Below are positions 20,723 through 33,609 of a DNA stretch of 64,000 nucleotides, piece by piece (the first letter of the stretch is position 1; each line of letters opens with the position of its first letter). Source of the stretch: Pseudomonadota bacterium. Its GTDB lineage: Bacteria; Pseudomonadota; Alphaproteobacteria; Rhizobiales; Pleomorphomonadaceae. A program made the translations under genes and the position numbers. The DNA lies in NCBI GenBank assembly GCA_018262505.1, contig JAGSYV010000011.1:62001-126000 (forward strand). Direction: 5' to 3'. The notes under the pieces are model-generated. The model made no database searches. It saw nothing but the letters and a program-made list of their open reading frames with translations, and was not told the DNA's origin.

Positions 20723-21372
20723 GCGATCTTTCCCGCGAAAGCGCCTTCATCTTGCGCGAAACCCGATCCAAAGCGCCGCCCCTGGTTCCGGAGATTCGGC
20801 TGCGACTCGCCGACGAGGCGATGGACCTTTGGCAGGCGACCGAGGCGGATCTCGGCCAGATCGGACTGCCTCCGCCCTTCTGGGCCTTCGCCTGGGCCGG
20901 CGGGCAGGCGCTCGCCCGTCACATACTCGATCATCCCGAAATCGTTCTTGGCGCTCGTGTGCTCGATTTCGCCGCCGGCTCCGGCATTGTTGCCATCGCC
21001 GCCAAGCTCGCTGGCGCCCGCGATGTCGTTGCCGCCGACATCGATGCCTATGCGCGCGCCGCCATCCTGATCAATGCTGGCGACAACGGTGTGGAAATCA
21101 CCGCGCCGGACACCGATTTCCTCGATCGCGGCGCGGCCGGCTTCGACGTCGTTCTGGCTGGCGACGTGTTCTACGAGCGGCCGATGGCCGTCCGCGTCGA
21201 GCCCTTCCTGCGTGCGGCCCAGGCGGCGGGCGCCGCCGTGCTGTTCGGCGATCCCGGCCGCGCCTATCTGCCGCCTGCCGGCATCGCGCCGCTTGCCAAT
21301 TACGACGTGCCGGTGCCGCGCGCCATCGAGGATCGCGACATCAGGGTCACCCGCGTCTGGCGTTTTATTTGA
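20719..21372 (+). CDS. Class I SAM-dependent methyltransferase (Nnt1/protein lysine MTase-like)
   Basis: LPPPFWAFAWAGGQALARHILDHPE...VLDFAAGSGIVAIAAKLAGARDVVAADID; probable GTG start overlapping the EVE gene stop. Confidence 0.88.
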   Translation: MSDLSRESAFILRETRSKAPPLVPEIRLRLADEAMDLWQATEADLGQIGLPPPFWAFAWAGGQALARHILDHPEIVLGARVLDFAAGSGIVAIAAKLAGARDVVAADIDAYARAAILINAGDNGVEITAPDTDFLDRGAAGFDVVLAGDVFYERPMAVRVEPFLRAAQAAGAAVLFGDPGRAYLPPAGIAPLANYDVPVPRAIEDRDIRVTRVWRFI

Positions 21373-21398
21373 CTGCGAGCCGACACCGGGCGATGCCA

Positions 21399-21416
21399 AT
21401 TAGCCGGGCGGCTAAT
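21399..21416. terminator. Short stem-loop between methyltransferase gene and acs
   Basis: attagcc-gggc-ggctaat, perfect 7 bp stem. Confidence 0.3.
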
Positions 21417-21495
21417 GGACTTACGTGTTTTGACGGACCATACTGAAACGGATTGGCGTGTGGCCGAGGGGGGCCTGACGCAAGGAGGGTTTCAG

Positions 21496-23439
<1,944 letters not shown>

Positions 23440-23445
23440 CAAAAA

Positions 23446-23465
23446 GGGGCGGCTTATGCCGCCCC
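23446..23465. terminator. Bidirectional terminator between acs and mbfA
   Basis: aaaaa-ggggcggc-ttat-gccgcccc-aaaa: 8 bp stem flanked by A-tract and T-poor/A-rich arms in a convergent gap. Confidence 0.7.
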
Positions 23466-23505
23466 AAAATGCTTCAGAGGAGTCTGCAGGCTTCAAGCCG
23501 ATGCG

Positions 23506-24483
23506 TCAGCCGCCACCGATCAGGATGCCGGCGGCGAGCACCAATGCGCCGCCGATCACCACCTGGATCACCGCCCGGAAGAACGGCGTTTCCATGTAGC
23601 GATTCTGGATGCCGGCGATAGCCCAAAGCTCAATGAAGACGATGACCAGCGCGATCGCCGTGGCCATTTGAAAATTCGGCACCAGATAGGGCAGCGCGTG
23701 GCCCAGACCACCGAGCGCCGTCATGATGCCGGAAGCCAGGCCGCGCTTGATCGGCGAGCCACGGCCGGAGATGACGCCATCGTCGTGGGCGGCTTCGGTG
23801 AAGCCCATGGAAATACCGGCGCCGACCGAGGCGGCGAGGGCCACCTGGAAGGTGGTCCAGGAATTCTGCGTGGCGAAAGCGGTGGCGAAGATCGGCGCCA
23901 AGGTGGACACCGAGCCGTCCATCAGCCCGGCGAGACCCGGCTGCACGTAGGTAAGGATGAACTGGCGACGGGCGACCATCGCCTCCTCTTCCTCCGCCGA
24001 TGGCCCGACATTCTCCTCACGAGCGGCCTCGGCGCCTTCCATGTGGTGGCGCTCCTGCTCGGCGAGATCCCCGAGCAGGCGGCGGGCGCCGGCGTCCGAG
24101 ACGCGCTTGGCCGCCTCCAGATAGAATTTGTAGGCTTGCGCCTCCATGCGCGCCGCTTCCTCGCGGATGCGCTCGACGCCCAGGTTTTCGACCAACCACA
24201 CCGGCTGGCGGGCGTAGTAACCGGCCACATGTTCGCGCCGGATCAACGGGATCACTGGCCCGAACAGCCGCTGGTGCTCGGCGATCAGAAAGCGGCGATG
24301 GCCGTCTTCGTCCTTGACCATGTCGTCGAACATCGCCGCCGTCGCTGGAAAGTCCTTGCGCAGCTTTTCGGCATAACTCGCATAGATGCGGGCATCGTCC
24401 TCTTCGCTGGAGATGGCCAGCGCCAGGATCTCCTGCTCGCTGAGGTCGGAAAATCGGCGACGGTTGCCAAGTGAGTTGAACAT
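23506..24483 (-). CDS. mbfA: Membrane-bound ferritin MbfA (rubrerythrin-VIT1 fusion, iron exporter)
   Basis: ISSEEDDARIYASYAEKLRKDFPATAAMFDDMVKDEDGHRRFL (ferritin-like) followed by VIT1/CCC1-type TM domain GLMDGSVSTLAPIFATAFAT...SMGFTEAAHDDG. Confidence 0.9.
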   Translation of the reverse strand: MFNSLGNRRRFSDLSEQEILALAISSEEDDARIYASYAEKLRKDFPATAAMFDDMVKDEDGHRRFLIAEHQRLFGPVIPLIRREHVAGYYARQPVWLVENLGVERIREEAARMEAQAYKFYLEAAKRVSDAGARRLLGDLAEQERHHMEGAEAAREENVGPSAEEEEAMVARRQFILTYVQPGLAGLMDGSVSTLAPIFATAFATQNSWTTFQVALAASVGAGISMGFTEAAHDDGVISGRGSPIKRGLASGIMTALGGLGHALPYLVPNFQMATAIALVIVFIELWAIAGIQNRYMETPFFRAVIQVVIGGALVLAAGILIGGG

Positions 24484-24490
24484 CGTTTCC

Positions 24491-26584
24491 TCATAGATGG
24501 GCGAAAGCGAAGTGGACGCTGCATCCCTCACCCGGCGCTGAGCGGATGGAAAGTGCAGCCCCGTGCAGCTTGGCGATCCGCTCGACAATGGTAAGGCCGA
24601 GGCCGAGCGACCCCGACGCTTTCACGCGACCGAATTCGCCCTGCGCCTCGCAAGGCGCAAAACCTGAACCATTGTCAGAGACAGTCAAACTGCCATCCTC
24701 GCCAACCGCCACGACGATATCGACGCTGCGGTCAGTGTGCTTGAGACTGTTCTCTATCAGATTCCGCACCACATTCTGTATCAGCGAAGGTACCAATTTC
24801 ACGGTCACCGGACCATTGCCTTCGAAGGCGATGGTCGAGCCCCGATCGATGACCAGGGGCGCCATGTCGGACACCACATCGGCGGCGAGATCGGCGAGGT
24901 CCGTTTCAATGAAGGCGGCCTCTTCAACCACATCGAGACGAGCGAGGGCCGTCAGTTGCTCGAGGATATGCGAAAGGCGCTCGACATCTGCCTCGGCCCG
25001 ACGGGCACGGGGATCGGTGATCCGGTCGAGTTCAAGTCGCAGCATCGCCAGCGGCGTTCGGATCTCATGGGCGACAGCGGCCGAAAACACCTTCTGGGCC
25101 GTTACCATCTCGGCGGTGCGCGCGAACAGCCGGTTGATGGCCTCGACGAACCCTGCGATCTCCTCGGGCATGGCGTCGTCAATCGCCAGGGGAGCCGGGG
25201 AGCGCGGATCGATGGCGTCGGCCGCTCTGGCCGCGGCTGACACGGGGCGCAGCGCCGCGCTGATCGACAGGATGGAAGCACCGATCGTCAGAGCCAGCAT
25301 CAGCCCCATCGGCACCAGCATATGGTCGATCATCTCGCCCGTCAGAATCGAGGCGAGGAAATCATCAGGATCATGCAGAACGGCAACGTCGATCAGGACC
25401 CGCTCGCCATCGATCATGAAGGCACGGCCACCGGCGACACTGAGCGGTTTGCCCGGTTCGATCGTCCGTCGCCAAAAATCCGGTGTGTTATCCAATGACG
25501 GAAGGAAGTGCTCCTGGCACTCTTCGCCACAGTTGGAATAGACGGTCTGGCCGTCCTCGGTGGCGATACGCACGAAAGTGGCCGGCGGCAGGTGATCGGC
25601 GAGGTCGGCGTCGTCATGCACGAAGCCTACCTCATCGGCCTCGTCAACGATGCCACTGTAGCGATGGAGAACCGGCGCCGCCGGATCGATCTTGAGAGCA
25701 CCGGCGACGCGATGGATGGAGGCGGCGATCGCTGCGGTTTCCCGTTCGATGAGGATATAGCCGAGCTCTCCATCATCGAGCCAATAGCGGGCAAAGATCT
25801 GGGCCACTTGCAGCAGCATGGCCAGTAAGGCGAAAACCAGAATTCGGCGGGCCACGAGGCCGGCAAGCCGCTTGCGGCGACGTCCGCTCATCGCCTCGTC
25901 GGACTCGTCTCTGGGGCACTCCCGCATCAGATAGCCGAGACCGCGTACCGTGGCGATCTCTACCCCGCTTTCGAAGCCCTCAAGCCGCTTGCGCAGACGA
26001 GACACCGCAAGATCGAGAGCATTGGCGGTGAGTTCGCTATCATAGTCCGACAGCGTTGTTTCAAGCCGGCGGCGCGGCACCAGACGGCCAACATCGCGCA
26101 TCAGTGCCTCGCAGAGCGCCCGCTCGCGGGGCGGCAGCGCAATGGCTTCGTCGTTGGCAGTCAGCAAGGCGGTCGCCGGGTCATAGGCAAGCTGACCAGC
26201 GATCAGGACGGGCTGCAACGCCGTCGGTGACCGCCGTAGCATCGCCCGGCAACGCGCCAGGAACTCGCGGTGATGAAAAGGCTTGACCAAATAATCGTCG
26301 GCACCGGCGTCGAGGCCGGCAATACGCTCCTCGACCGTGCCACGGGCGGTGATGATCAACACCGGCGTTACGTCGGCGGCGCGACGCATATTTCTGAGAA
26401 GATCGAGCCCGTCACCGTCCGGCAGACCTAGGTCGAGCAAAATCAGGTCGAAGTCGGTCGCGGCAATCGCCGCTTCCGCCTCGGCCAAGCTGCCGACCGT
26501 ATCGAGGCACCAACCAGCCTCCCGCACGGCTTCTCCAAGCAGCGCGGCGAGGCGGGCACTATCCTCGACGAGAAGAAGACGCAT
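24491..26584 (-). CDS. Response regulator (REC + winged helix) and sensor histidine kinase read as one continuous ORF
   Basis: MRLLLVEDSARLAALLGEAV...DLILLDLGLPDGDG...KPFHHREFLARCRAMLRR...DLAVSRLRKRLEG, then from M at 25891 MSGRRRKRLAGLVARRILVFALLAMLLQVAQIF...SAAVAHEIRTPLAMLRLELDR...NLIENSLKHT...LGLGLTIVERIAKLHG. No in-frame stop between. Confidence 0.85.
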   Translation of the reverse strand: MRLLLVEDSARLAALLGEAVREAGWCLDTVGSLAEAEAAIAATDFDLILLDLGLPDGDGLDLLRNMRRAADVTPVLIITARGTVEERIAGLDAGADDYLVKPFHHREFLARCRAMLRRSPTALQPVLIAGQLAYDPATALLTANDEAIALPPRERALCEALMRDVGRLVPRRRLETTLSDYDSELTANALDLAVSRLRKRLEGFESGVEIATVRGLGYLMRECPRDESDEAMSGRRRKRLAGLVARRILVFALLAMLLQVAQIFARYWLDDGELGYILIERETAAIAASIHRVAGALKIDPAAPVLHRYSGIVDEADEVGFVHDDADLADHLPPATFVRIATEDGQTVYSNCGEECQEHFLPSLDNTPDFWRRTIEPGKPLSVAGGRAFMIDGERVLIDVAVLHDPDDFLASILTGEMIDHMLVPMGLMLALTIGASILSISAALRPVSAAARAADAIDPRSPAPLAIDDAMPEEIAGFVEAINRLFARTAEMVTAQKVFSAAVAHEIRTPLAMLRLELDRITDPRARRAEADVERLSHILEQLTALARLDVVEEAAFIETDLADLAADVVSDMAPLVIDRGSTIAFEGNGPVTVKLVPSLIQNVVRNLIENSLKHTDRSVDIVVAVGEDGSLTVSDNGSGFAPCEAQGEFGRVKASGSLGLGLTIVERIAKLHGAALSIRSAPGEGCSVHFAFAHL

Positions 26585-27030
26585 TAGGCGCGCTTTCTGC
26601 CCGTCACCATCGACCACCAGCACCATGATGGCGTTGGCAAAGCCGCCATGCAACTCCTCGAGCCAGTCTTCTCCCCAGAAGGCATCGAGCGTTGTCATCC
26701 AGCCCGTAATGCCGGTGGCGAGCAGCAAGACCAAGAGAGCCAGCATCATCACCGCCGCGGCGGGATTATGGCCGATATGGCGCGGCTCCTCACCACGGAA
26801 GAGCGCCTTGAGATAGGGGATAAGGCGCCCTGGCGTCGGGAAGAAATCTGAAAAGCGAGCGTGGCGGGTGCCGACGAAGCCCCAGACGAGCCGAATCAAG
26901 ACGACGCCGATGACCACATAGCCGACGTAGCGGTGGTAAAGCCGGCCCGGCTTGAGAATGAAGAGATGACCGGATCCCAGACCCGGACCGTCCGCGGCGG
27001 CATACTGCCGCCAGCGGACGCATCAGTCAT
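26584..27030 (-). pseudogene. Cytochrome b561/b6-type protein, two internal deletions with frameshifts
   Basis: Three frames reconstruct one protein: MTDASAGGSMPPRTVRVWDPVI | ...RYVGYVVIGVVLIRLVWGFVGTRHARFSDFF...WGEDWLEELHGGFANAIMVLV | SMVTGRKRA*. The last piece ends in TAA overlapping the response regulator ATG (TAATG). Confidence 0.87.
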
Positions 27031-27034
27031 GGTG

Positions 27035-27322
27035 TCAGTTCTGGCCCGCTTCGTCGCCGGCCTTCTCGCCAGTCGACGGATTGAACAGCACTTCGGCCTT
27101 CTTGCCGTCCTTGTCGAAGGCGTAGACCTCGTAGCAGGTCCCTTCCACCTTCACCTTTTTGATCTTGGTGTAGCCGGCGGCTTCGGCCTTGGCCTTGACG
27201 GCATCAATGCTGAGCCAGGTATCCTTGGCGGCATCGGTGCATTTGGCATTCTCGTCGTCGGCAAAGGCGGCGATAGGGGTCAGCACGACGGCAAAAGCGG
27301 CGGCGATCAGAGCGGTCTTCAT
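27035..27322 (-). CDS. PepSY domain-containing secreted protein
   Basis: Signal peptide MKTALIAAAFAVVLTPIAAFA; WLSIDAVKAKAEAAGYTKIKKVKVEGTCYEVYAFDKDGKKAEVLFNPSTGE. Confidence 0.88.
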   Translation of the reverse strand: MKTALIAAAFAVVLTPIAAFADDENAKCTDAAKDTWLSIDAVKAKAEAAGYTKIKKVKVEGTCYEVYAFDKDGKKAEVLFNPSTGEKAGDEAGQN

Positions 27323-27525
27323 GCGTGATTCCTCGAAAAACGAGGCCGGCACGTTGATCGCGCCGGCCCGCTCACCATGGTTCGAGAAACCTGTCGACTA
27401 CCTGTCGGAGGAGCGGATTGCCGCTGCCTCCGAAGCATTCCGCGGAATGGTTGGCATTGGCTATCCGAAAAAACGTATCTATAACAACGTACTAGCTGGC
27501 CACACCCCTCGGGCTGCGTTTTGCT

Positions 27526-29115
27526 CTAGTGCCGGAAGTGGCGCATGCCGGTGAACACCATGGCGATGCCGGCCTTGTCGGCGGCGGCAATCACCTCGGC
27601 GTCGTGAATGGAGCCACCCGGCTGGATGGCAGCAGTGGCGCCGGCGGCGATCGCCGATTCGAGACCGTCGGCGAAGGGGAAGAAGGCGTCGGAAGCGACG
27701 ACCGATCCTTTGGCGAGCGACTCTTTCAGGCCGGCGGTCTCTGCCGCCTCGGCAGCGCGGATCGCAGCGATGCGCGAAGAGTCGACACGGTTCATCTGGC
27801 CGGCGCCGATGCCTGCAGTGGCACCATCCTTCACGTAGACAATGGCGTTGGATTTGACGTGTTTGCAAACCTTGAAGGCGAGCAGGAGATCAGCGAGTTC
27901 AGCATCCGTCGGCGCGCGCTTGGTCACCACCTTGAGGTCGGCTGCGGTGACAACGCCGTTGTCACGCGACTGAACCAGCAAGCCACCGGCCACCGTCTTC
28001 GCCATGATGCCCGGCGCCTTCGGGTCGGGCAGACCACCGGTGACCAACAGGCGCAGGTTCTTCTTGGCACCGACGATGGCAATTGCTTCGTCGGTGGCCG
28101 ACGGCGCGATGATCACCTCGGTGAAGATTTCGACGATCTTCTTGGCCGTATCGGCGTCCAGTGTGCCGTTCAGCGCGACGATGCCACCATAGGCCGACAC
28201 TGGGTCGCAGCGATGCGCCTTGATGTAGGCTTCGAGCAGCGTCGCCCCGGTCGCGACGCCACAGGGATTGGCGTGCTTGATGATGGCGACGGCCGGCACT
28301 GCCCGATCAAACTCGGCTACCAACTCAAAGGCAGCATCGGTGTCGTTGATATTGTTATAGCTGAGCACCTTGCCCTGCAGCTGCGTCGCCGTGGAAACGC
28401 CGGGGCGGATCTCCGTCGAGCGGTAGAAGCGGGCCCACTGATGCGGGTTTTCGCCGTAGCGCATGTCCTCGGCGAGCTTGCCGCCAATGGCGACGAAATC
28501 GCCGGTCTTGCCGCCGAGCACGCTGGCAAACCAGCCGGAGATCGCCGCGTCATAGGCGCCGGTGCGCGCATAAGCCTTGGCGGCAAGGCGGCGGCGGGTC
28601 TCGAAGGTAACGCCGCCCTGATCCATCTCGACGATCACCGCATCATAGTCAGTCGGCTCGACCAGCACCGTGACGTAGGCATGGTTCTTCGAGGCGGCAC
28701 GGATCATGGCGGGACCGCCGATGTCGATGTTCTCGATGGTCTCGTCATAGCCGGCGCCGCGGGCGATCGTTTCCTCGAACGGGTAGAGATTGACCACCAG
28801 GATGTCGATCGGCAGGATGCCGTGGTCGGCCATGGCCTTGACATGGCCGGCGTCGTCGCGGACAGCGAGAAGACCGCCGTGCACCTTGGGGTGCAGCGTC
28901 TTGACGCGACCGTCCATGATCTCCGGAAAGCCGGTGAAATCGGCCACTTCCGTGACGGGAATGCCGGCCTCGCTCAACAGCCTCTTGGAGCCGCCGGTGG
29001 TCAGGAGCTCGACACCGCGGTCCGCGAGGGCACGGGCGAACTCGATGAGGCCCGTCTTGTCGGAAACGGAAAGCAGCGCGCGCTTGGGAGCGACGCGATC
29101 GGGATGGCCAGCCAT
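27526..29115 (-). CDS. purH: Bifunctional AICAR transformylase/IMP cyclohydrolase
   Basis: 529 aa; [99 protein letters not shown]. Confidence 0.97.
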   Translation of the reverse strand: MAGHPDRVAPKRALLSVSDKTGLIEFARALADRGVELLTTGGSKRLLSEAGIPVTEVADFTGFPEIMDGRVKTLHPKVHGGLLAVRDDAGHVKAMADHGILPIDILVVNLYPFEETIARGAGYDETIENIDIGGPAMIRAASKNHAYVTVLVEPTDYDAVIVEMDQGGVTFETRRRLAAKAYARTGAYDAAISGWFASVLGGKTGDFVAIGGKLAEDMRYGENPHQWARFYRSTEIRPGVSTATQLQGKVLSYNNINDTDAAFELVAEFDRAVPAVAIIKHANPCGVATGATLLEAYIKAHRCDPVSAYGGIVALNGTLDADTAKKIVEIFTEVIIAPSATDEAIAIVGAKKNLRLLVTGGLPDPKAPGIMAKTVAGGLLVQSRDNGVVTAADLKVVTKRAPTDAELADLLLAFKVCKHVKSNAIVYVKDGATAGIGAGQMNRVDSSRIAAIRAAEAAETAGLKESLAKGSVVASDAFFPFADGLESAIAAGATAAIQPGGSIHDAEVIAAADKAGIAMVFTGMRHFRH

Positions 29116-30871
29116 GGGGATTTCTCCGGAAGTGGGGATGGCCGCGCGATAGCACGAATGACCGCCGCGCGGAACCCGCGTCCAATCGATTTGCAGCCGT
29201 GCGGGTCATCGCCCAGGCGACTTCCGGCGTCACCCGAGCCCGCCCCGGCAGCACGATCTGCAGGCTTTTACGGCGGCCGAGCGTATCGGACAGGAACACG
29301 CTGTCCTCGAGCTCCGGCGCGATCAATCCGCAGGTGAAGGTCCAGGCCTCACCGTCGGGAGCAACGAGCAGCACATCGCCGCCAGCGGTGCGGCTCGCCC
29401 GGATCGCCGGATGCAGGTGGAAGCGGATGGCGAAGCGATCGTGGCGCGGTTTACGGCCGGTAAAGGTCAGCCGATCGGAACCGACGATCTCGCCGCCATC
29501 GATGCGCAGGACGAGTCGCCGCTCATGAATGGCGCCAAACCGGCCAGCATAGCCATCGTGGCTCGCCGCCAGCGCAATGACATCGTCGCGGTCCTCGCGT
29601 GCCACCGGCACATTGCGCGGGCCATCGATCATCACCGGCCCGAGCCGACGCACGAGCCGTGGCGTGTCGAGGAAGAGACCCGAGGAAACATCTTCCAGCG
29701 ACAGCGTCGAATGGGCCGGCGTCGAGCGGGCGGCCGAATGCCAACGCGGGTCATCGGCCGCGCCACAATTGACGATGAAGCGGTTGGGACCGCTCGACAT
29801 CTCGAAGGAAAGGCAACCGGCATGCGCCTTCTGGCTCACGCCAACCGGCGGAATAGGTCCAGCGTCCATCAGGATCACCGTGCCGCCCGCTTCCAGCCTC
29901 TGATAGCCGGAATGGCTGGCGTTCGCTACCGGTCGGCCTTGCGTGTCATCATAGGCATTGAGGGTTGCCAGTTGGCCGGCATGACTGACGCTCATCCCGT
30001 TGAAATGCGGCAGGCTGCCGTCCGAATGACGGAAGAAGCGCAACATCGGCATCATGCGATCGATGGCCACGATCAGCGCTTGCGGCGGGTTGACGCCGCG
30101 ATTGGAATAGGCCTGGCGCAGCGGCAGGAGATCGGTCAGGAGGTCGGCAATCACCGAAGGGTCGCGGCTGATATGGCCACCATCGGGCAGGATCTGGCGG
30201 CGGAGTTCCTGTTCAAGCCGTAGGCCGGCCTGCCGGGCGAGCCGGCCCTGATTATCGGCGGAAAGCGCGAAGACCCCGACGGCGACGGCGGCGAGCAGGC
30301 GCGGATAGCCGTCGACGGCATCGCTCTGGCGGCCGCGCAGGCGGCGCACCTGCCGGACCAGCGAGCGCAGGAAACGGCGGTAGAAGGCGCGATCGGCATC
30401 CTTCAGGATCAGCGGCGACTGGGTGATCCAGGCGATCACCCGGCGAGCCATGTTCTCGGTCTCATAGGCTTCCGGCGGCGCGTGCGCTTCCTGGGCGATC
30501 CAATCGGCAACCAAGGCTCGGGCGTTCTGGCGGGCGAGCGCATTCTCGGCTGCCCTGAGGTGTCTCAGCCAGGAAAAGCCATGCAGCGCCCGCGTCCATT
30601 CCGGTGACGGCGACGGCATGTCGAAGGGCGAGCGGCCGCCCGTTTCCACCATCTTGCCAGCAAAGGCGAAGAGGCCGGCGTAGATATCGGCGGCAATGGT
30701 CGGATCGGTCGTGCGGATGTCCTGCGGGGCGATGACCAGTCGCTCGGGTGTCGAGCCCGGCCAACGCCAACGCGAGAAAGGTCCGCGTTCGAGCGTCAGC
30801 ACGACGCGGCGCAGGGCCAGTTCACCGGCGAACAGCACCAGCCGGGCCGTGCCGGCGACTTGTGCGCGCAT
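28745..30871 (-). CDS. Heparinase II/III family protein; ORF has no stop at expected C-terminus and overlaps purH out of frame
   Basis: [74 protein letters not shown]. Recognisable domain ends near 29.2 kb; the rest is purH in another frame. Confidence 0.8.
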   Translation of the reverse strand: MRAQVAGTARLVLFAGELALRRVVLTLERGPFSRWRWPGSTPERLVIAPQDIRTTDPTIAADIYAGLFAFAGKMVETGGRSPFDMPSPSPEWTRALHGFSWLRHLRAAENALARQNARALVADWIAQEAHAPPEAYETENMARRVIAWITQSPLILKDADRAFYRRFLRSLVRQVRRLRGRQSDAVDGYPRLLAAVAVGVFALSADNQGRLARQAGLRLEQELRRQILPDGGHISRDPSVIADLLTDLLPLRQAYSNRGVNPPQALIVAIDRMMPMLRFFRHSDGSLPHFNGMSVSHAGQLATLNAYDDTQGRPVANASHSGYQRLEAGGTVILMDAGPIPPVGVSQKAHAGCLSFEMSSGPNRFIVNCGAADDPRWHSAARSTPAHSTLSLEDVSSGLFLDTPRLVRRLGPVMIDGPRNVPVAREDRDDVIALAASHDGYAGRFGAIHERRLVLRIDGGEIVGSDRLTFTGRKPRHDRFAIRFHLHPAIRASRTAGGDVLLVAPDGEAWTFTCGLIAPELEDSVFLSDTLGRRKSLQIVLPGRARVTPEVAWAMTRTAANRLDAGSARRSFVLSRGHPHFRRNPHGWPSRSRRSQARAAFRFRQDGPHRVRPCPRGPRCRAPDHRRLQEAVERGRHSRHGSGRFHRLSGDHGRSRQDAAPQGARRSSRCPRRRRPCQGHGRPRHPADRHPGGQSLPVRGNDRPRRRL

Positions 30872-31021
30872 CGTCAGGCCCCCCTTTCGGTGCTGGAGCA
30901 AGAATCACTCGCCCTCCGGAAGGACCAGAGGCGCTCATCACGGCATGAGACGCCCGGCTTGGTTACCAACTGGTGTGCAGATCCAATCAATTTTGACGAC
31001 AAGCAGATCCGTGTTCCGCTT

Positions 31022-32461
31022 TCATTGGCGGCGCAGGCGCGCCGCGAAGAAGCCGTCGAGGCCAGAAAGCCTGGGGTCTTCCTGCTTGAGATGCGACGGC
31101 AGCGTGCGGATAAAGCCGTCGGGCGTCACAATCTCTTCCATACCGAACACCTCGTCCGCCGTCACCGGCACCACGTCGAGCGGTGCCTCGATCAGTCTGA
31201 GACGGCGGATCTGGTCCGGCCCCTCCTCCGGCTCCAGCGAGCAGGTGGAGAAGACGATCAGGCCGCCTGGCCGCAGCATGCGGATCGCCTGATCGATCAG
31301 GCGGCGCTGGATCGCGGCCAGAGTGGCTACGTCAGCCGGCTTCTTGCTCACCGCGCCGTCAGGGTGGCGACGCAACGTGCCCGTCGCCGTGCAGGGCGCG
31401 TCCAGCAGCACCATGTCGAAGGTACCGCCCAGCCATTCGGTGGCGTCGGCCTTGACGAGGTTCGCCTTGAGGCCAAGCCGGCGGAGATTGCGCTCGAGGC
31501 GCTGCAGGCGATGATAGGACACGTCGACGGCGGTGACGTCAGCGCCGAGCGCCGCCAATTGAGCGGTCTTGCCGCCGGGGGCGGCGCAGAGATCGACAAC
31601 CTTCTTGCCTTTGACATCACCCAGCAGTTGGACGGGCAACGTGGCGGCGGCGTCCTGCACCCACCAACCGCCCTCTTCGTAGCCGTCGATCTTTTCGACG
31701 GCGCCGGTGACGGGAAGACGCACCGAGCCGTTGGGCAGCTTGATGCCGCCAAGCCGGGTCGCCCAGCCCGCGGGGTCTGATTTCACTGTAAGGTCGAGCG
31801 TTGGCTCGAGGGCGTTCATGGCGGCGATATCGCGGGCGACCTCGGTGCCGTAGTTGGCGCTCCAGCGCTCCATCAGCCAGGCGGGCGTATTGAGGGAAAC
31901 CGCATCCTGCTCGGCGAGGATGGTCGCCTTGTTTTCGGAGACGCGGCGCAGCACGGCGTTGACGACACCCTTGAAGGGCGCGGCCGCCTTGTCGATACCG
32001 GCGAGTTCCACACCGAGTGCGACGGCGGCGTGATCGGCGACATCCATGAACATGATCTGGGCGGCCGAGACGGCGATGACCGCCTTCAGCGTGCCCGCAT
32101 CGTCGGGCAGCGGCCGCGTCAGGAAGCGACCCACCGCGTCGTCGATCTGGCCATGACGGCGCAGCGCATAACCAACGATGGCGCGGGCAAGACCTCGATC
32201 GCGCGGATCTAGACGCTGGTAGCGCTCGGCCGCGGCGCCCTGATCGAGCAGAGCATCGAGAAGCTTGCCCTTCTGAACGCCGGCCACCAGCTCCACGGCG
32301 ACGGCACGCGCCTCGATGCCTTGCGGCCGCGGCGGACGCCGACTGCCCTGAGGCGGACGCGCACCTTTGAAGGCGCCCTTCTGGCCATCCTGGGGACGTG
32401 CCGGCCTGAATGTATTGCCGGCTTTTCCGCCGCCCTTGCGGCCATTGTTGTCTGCGGTCAT
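31022..32461 (-). CDS. RsmB/NOP family rRNA (cytosine-C5) methyltransferase
   Basis: NusB-like N-terminus and [60 protein letters not shown]. Confidence 0.93.
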   Translation of the reverse strand: MTADNNGRKGGGKAGNTFRPARPQDGQKGAFKGARPPQGSRRPPRPQGIEARAVAVELVAGVQKGKLLDALLDQGAAAERYQRLDPRDRGLARAIVGYALRRHGQIDDAVGRFLTRPLPDDAGTLKAVIAVSAAQIMFMDVADHAAVALGVELAGIDKAAAPFKGVVNAVLRRVSENKATILAEQDAVSLNTPAWLMERWSANYGTEVARDIAAMNALEPTLDLTVKSDPAGWATRLGGIKLPNGSVRLPVTGAVEKIDGYEEGGWWVQDAAATLPVQLLGDVKGKKVVDLCAAPGGKTAQLAALGADVTAVDVSYHRLQRLERNLRRLGLKANLVKADATEWLGGTFDMVLLDAPCTATGTLRRHPDGAVSKKPADVATLAAIQRRLIDQAIRMLRPGGLIVFSTCSLEPEEGPDQIRRLRLIEAPLDVVPVTADEVFGMEEIVTPDGFIRTLPSHLKQEDPRLSGLDGFFAARLRRQ

Positions 32462-33322
32462 CCCCACGGTCCACGGTTCGAAGGCCGTCCGGCAGAACCA
32501 CTCCCACCCCACGGGCCACTCCAAGAACCGCGCGGCGCGGTCCAGGGACCATCCACCATGGGTTCAGAGACAGGTCGCCGGAAGCCGTCGCCATCCGCCA
32601 TCGCCATCAGGGCGTGGATGCGGTTGGCAGTATCCGGGTGGGTCGAAAACAGGTTGTCCATCCTGGCGCCAGACAGCGGATTGATGATGAACAGATGCGC
32701 CGTAGCAGGATTTTGCTCCGCTGTCATGTTCCATCTGCACCAGCATGGCGGCGAGCGGCGCAACGATGGCGGCAAGCAGTACGCCAATACCGCCGAGCGG
32801 GCTGCGGTTCTCGCTGTCGCGGTTCATCGAGCCGAAGAACAGGCCGAAATTGGCCAGCATCGAGATGGCGCCGGCAATCGTCGCCGTCACCGTCATGATC
32901 AATGTGTCGCGGTTCTGAACATGCGACAGCTCGTGGGCCATGACGCCGGCGATCTCTTCCCGGTCGAGCATCTGCAACAGGCCGGTGGTCGCGGCGACGG
33001 CGGCATGCTCAGGATCGCGGCCGGTGGCAAAAGCGTTGGGTTGCGGATTGTCGATGACGTAAACGGCCGGCATCGGCAGGCCGGCGTTGGCAGCAAGACG
33101 CTCGACGATGCCATAGTATTCTGGCGCGCTCGCCCGGTCGACGCGACGGGCGCGGTGCATGGCCAGCACCATCTTGTCAGCATTCCAGTAGGAGAAAAGA
33201 TTCATGCCGGCGGCGACGACAAAAGCGATCAACATGCCGCTTTGACCGCCAATCAAGTAGCCGGCGGCCATAAAGATCGCCGTCATCGCGGCGAGCAGGA
33301 GGGAGGTCTTGAAGAAATTCAT
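32458..33322 (-). pseudogene. htpX: htpX zinc metalloprotease, internal deletion plus frameshift
   Basis: N-terminal frame [27 protein letters not shown]...[38 protein letters not shown]...AAMLVQM; C-terminal other frame [40 protein letters not shown]...GPWG. The REYAADRLGAE-type segment between them is absent. Confidence 0.88.
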
Positions 33323-33411
33323 CTGTCCTTCCGGTCTCCGGCTGTTAACGTGAGCCGGATTTTCAGTAGAATAAGATGGTACGTTCTCCTTCTGCCATCA
33401 AGGACGCTGGC

Positions 33412-33609
33412 ATGACCGACACTCCCGATAAGCCCGGCCCGCTGCCTGAAAAAGTGCTGTCGCCCGCCGCTCGCCGTGCACTGGCCGAGGCGGAGGAGCG
33501 TCGCCGCGCCGCCGCCGAAGGCCGCCCGAAGGAGATCGGCGGCCGCGGCGGGCTCGAGCCCGCCCGTTATGGCGACTGGGAAGTGAAAGGCATCGCCGCC
33601 GACTTCTAG
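33412..33609 (+). CDS. DUF1674 / SDHAF4-like protein
   Basis: C-terminal GRPKEIGGRGGLEPARYGDWEVKGIAADF motif. Confidence 0.88.
   Translation: MTDTPDKPGPLPEKVLSPAARRALAEAEERRRAAAEGRPKEIGGRGGLEPARYGDWEVKGIAADF

Noticed and set aside
24491-26917. Genuine cytochrome b561-REC-histidine kinase triple fusion
   Set aside because: The original cytochrome C-terminus and stop codon (SMVTGRKRA*) are still present in another frame, so the cytochrome part is a frameshift artefact of deletions.
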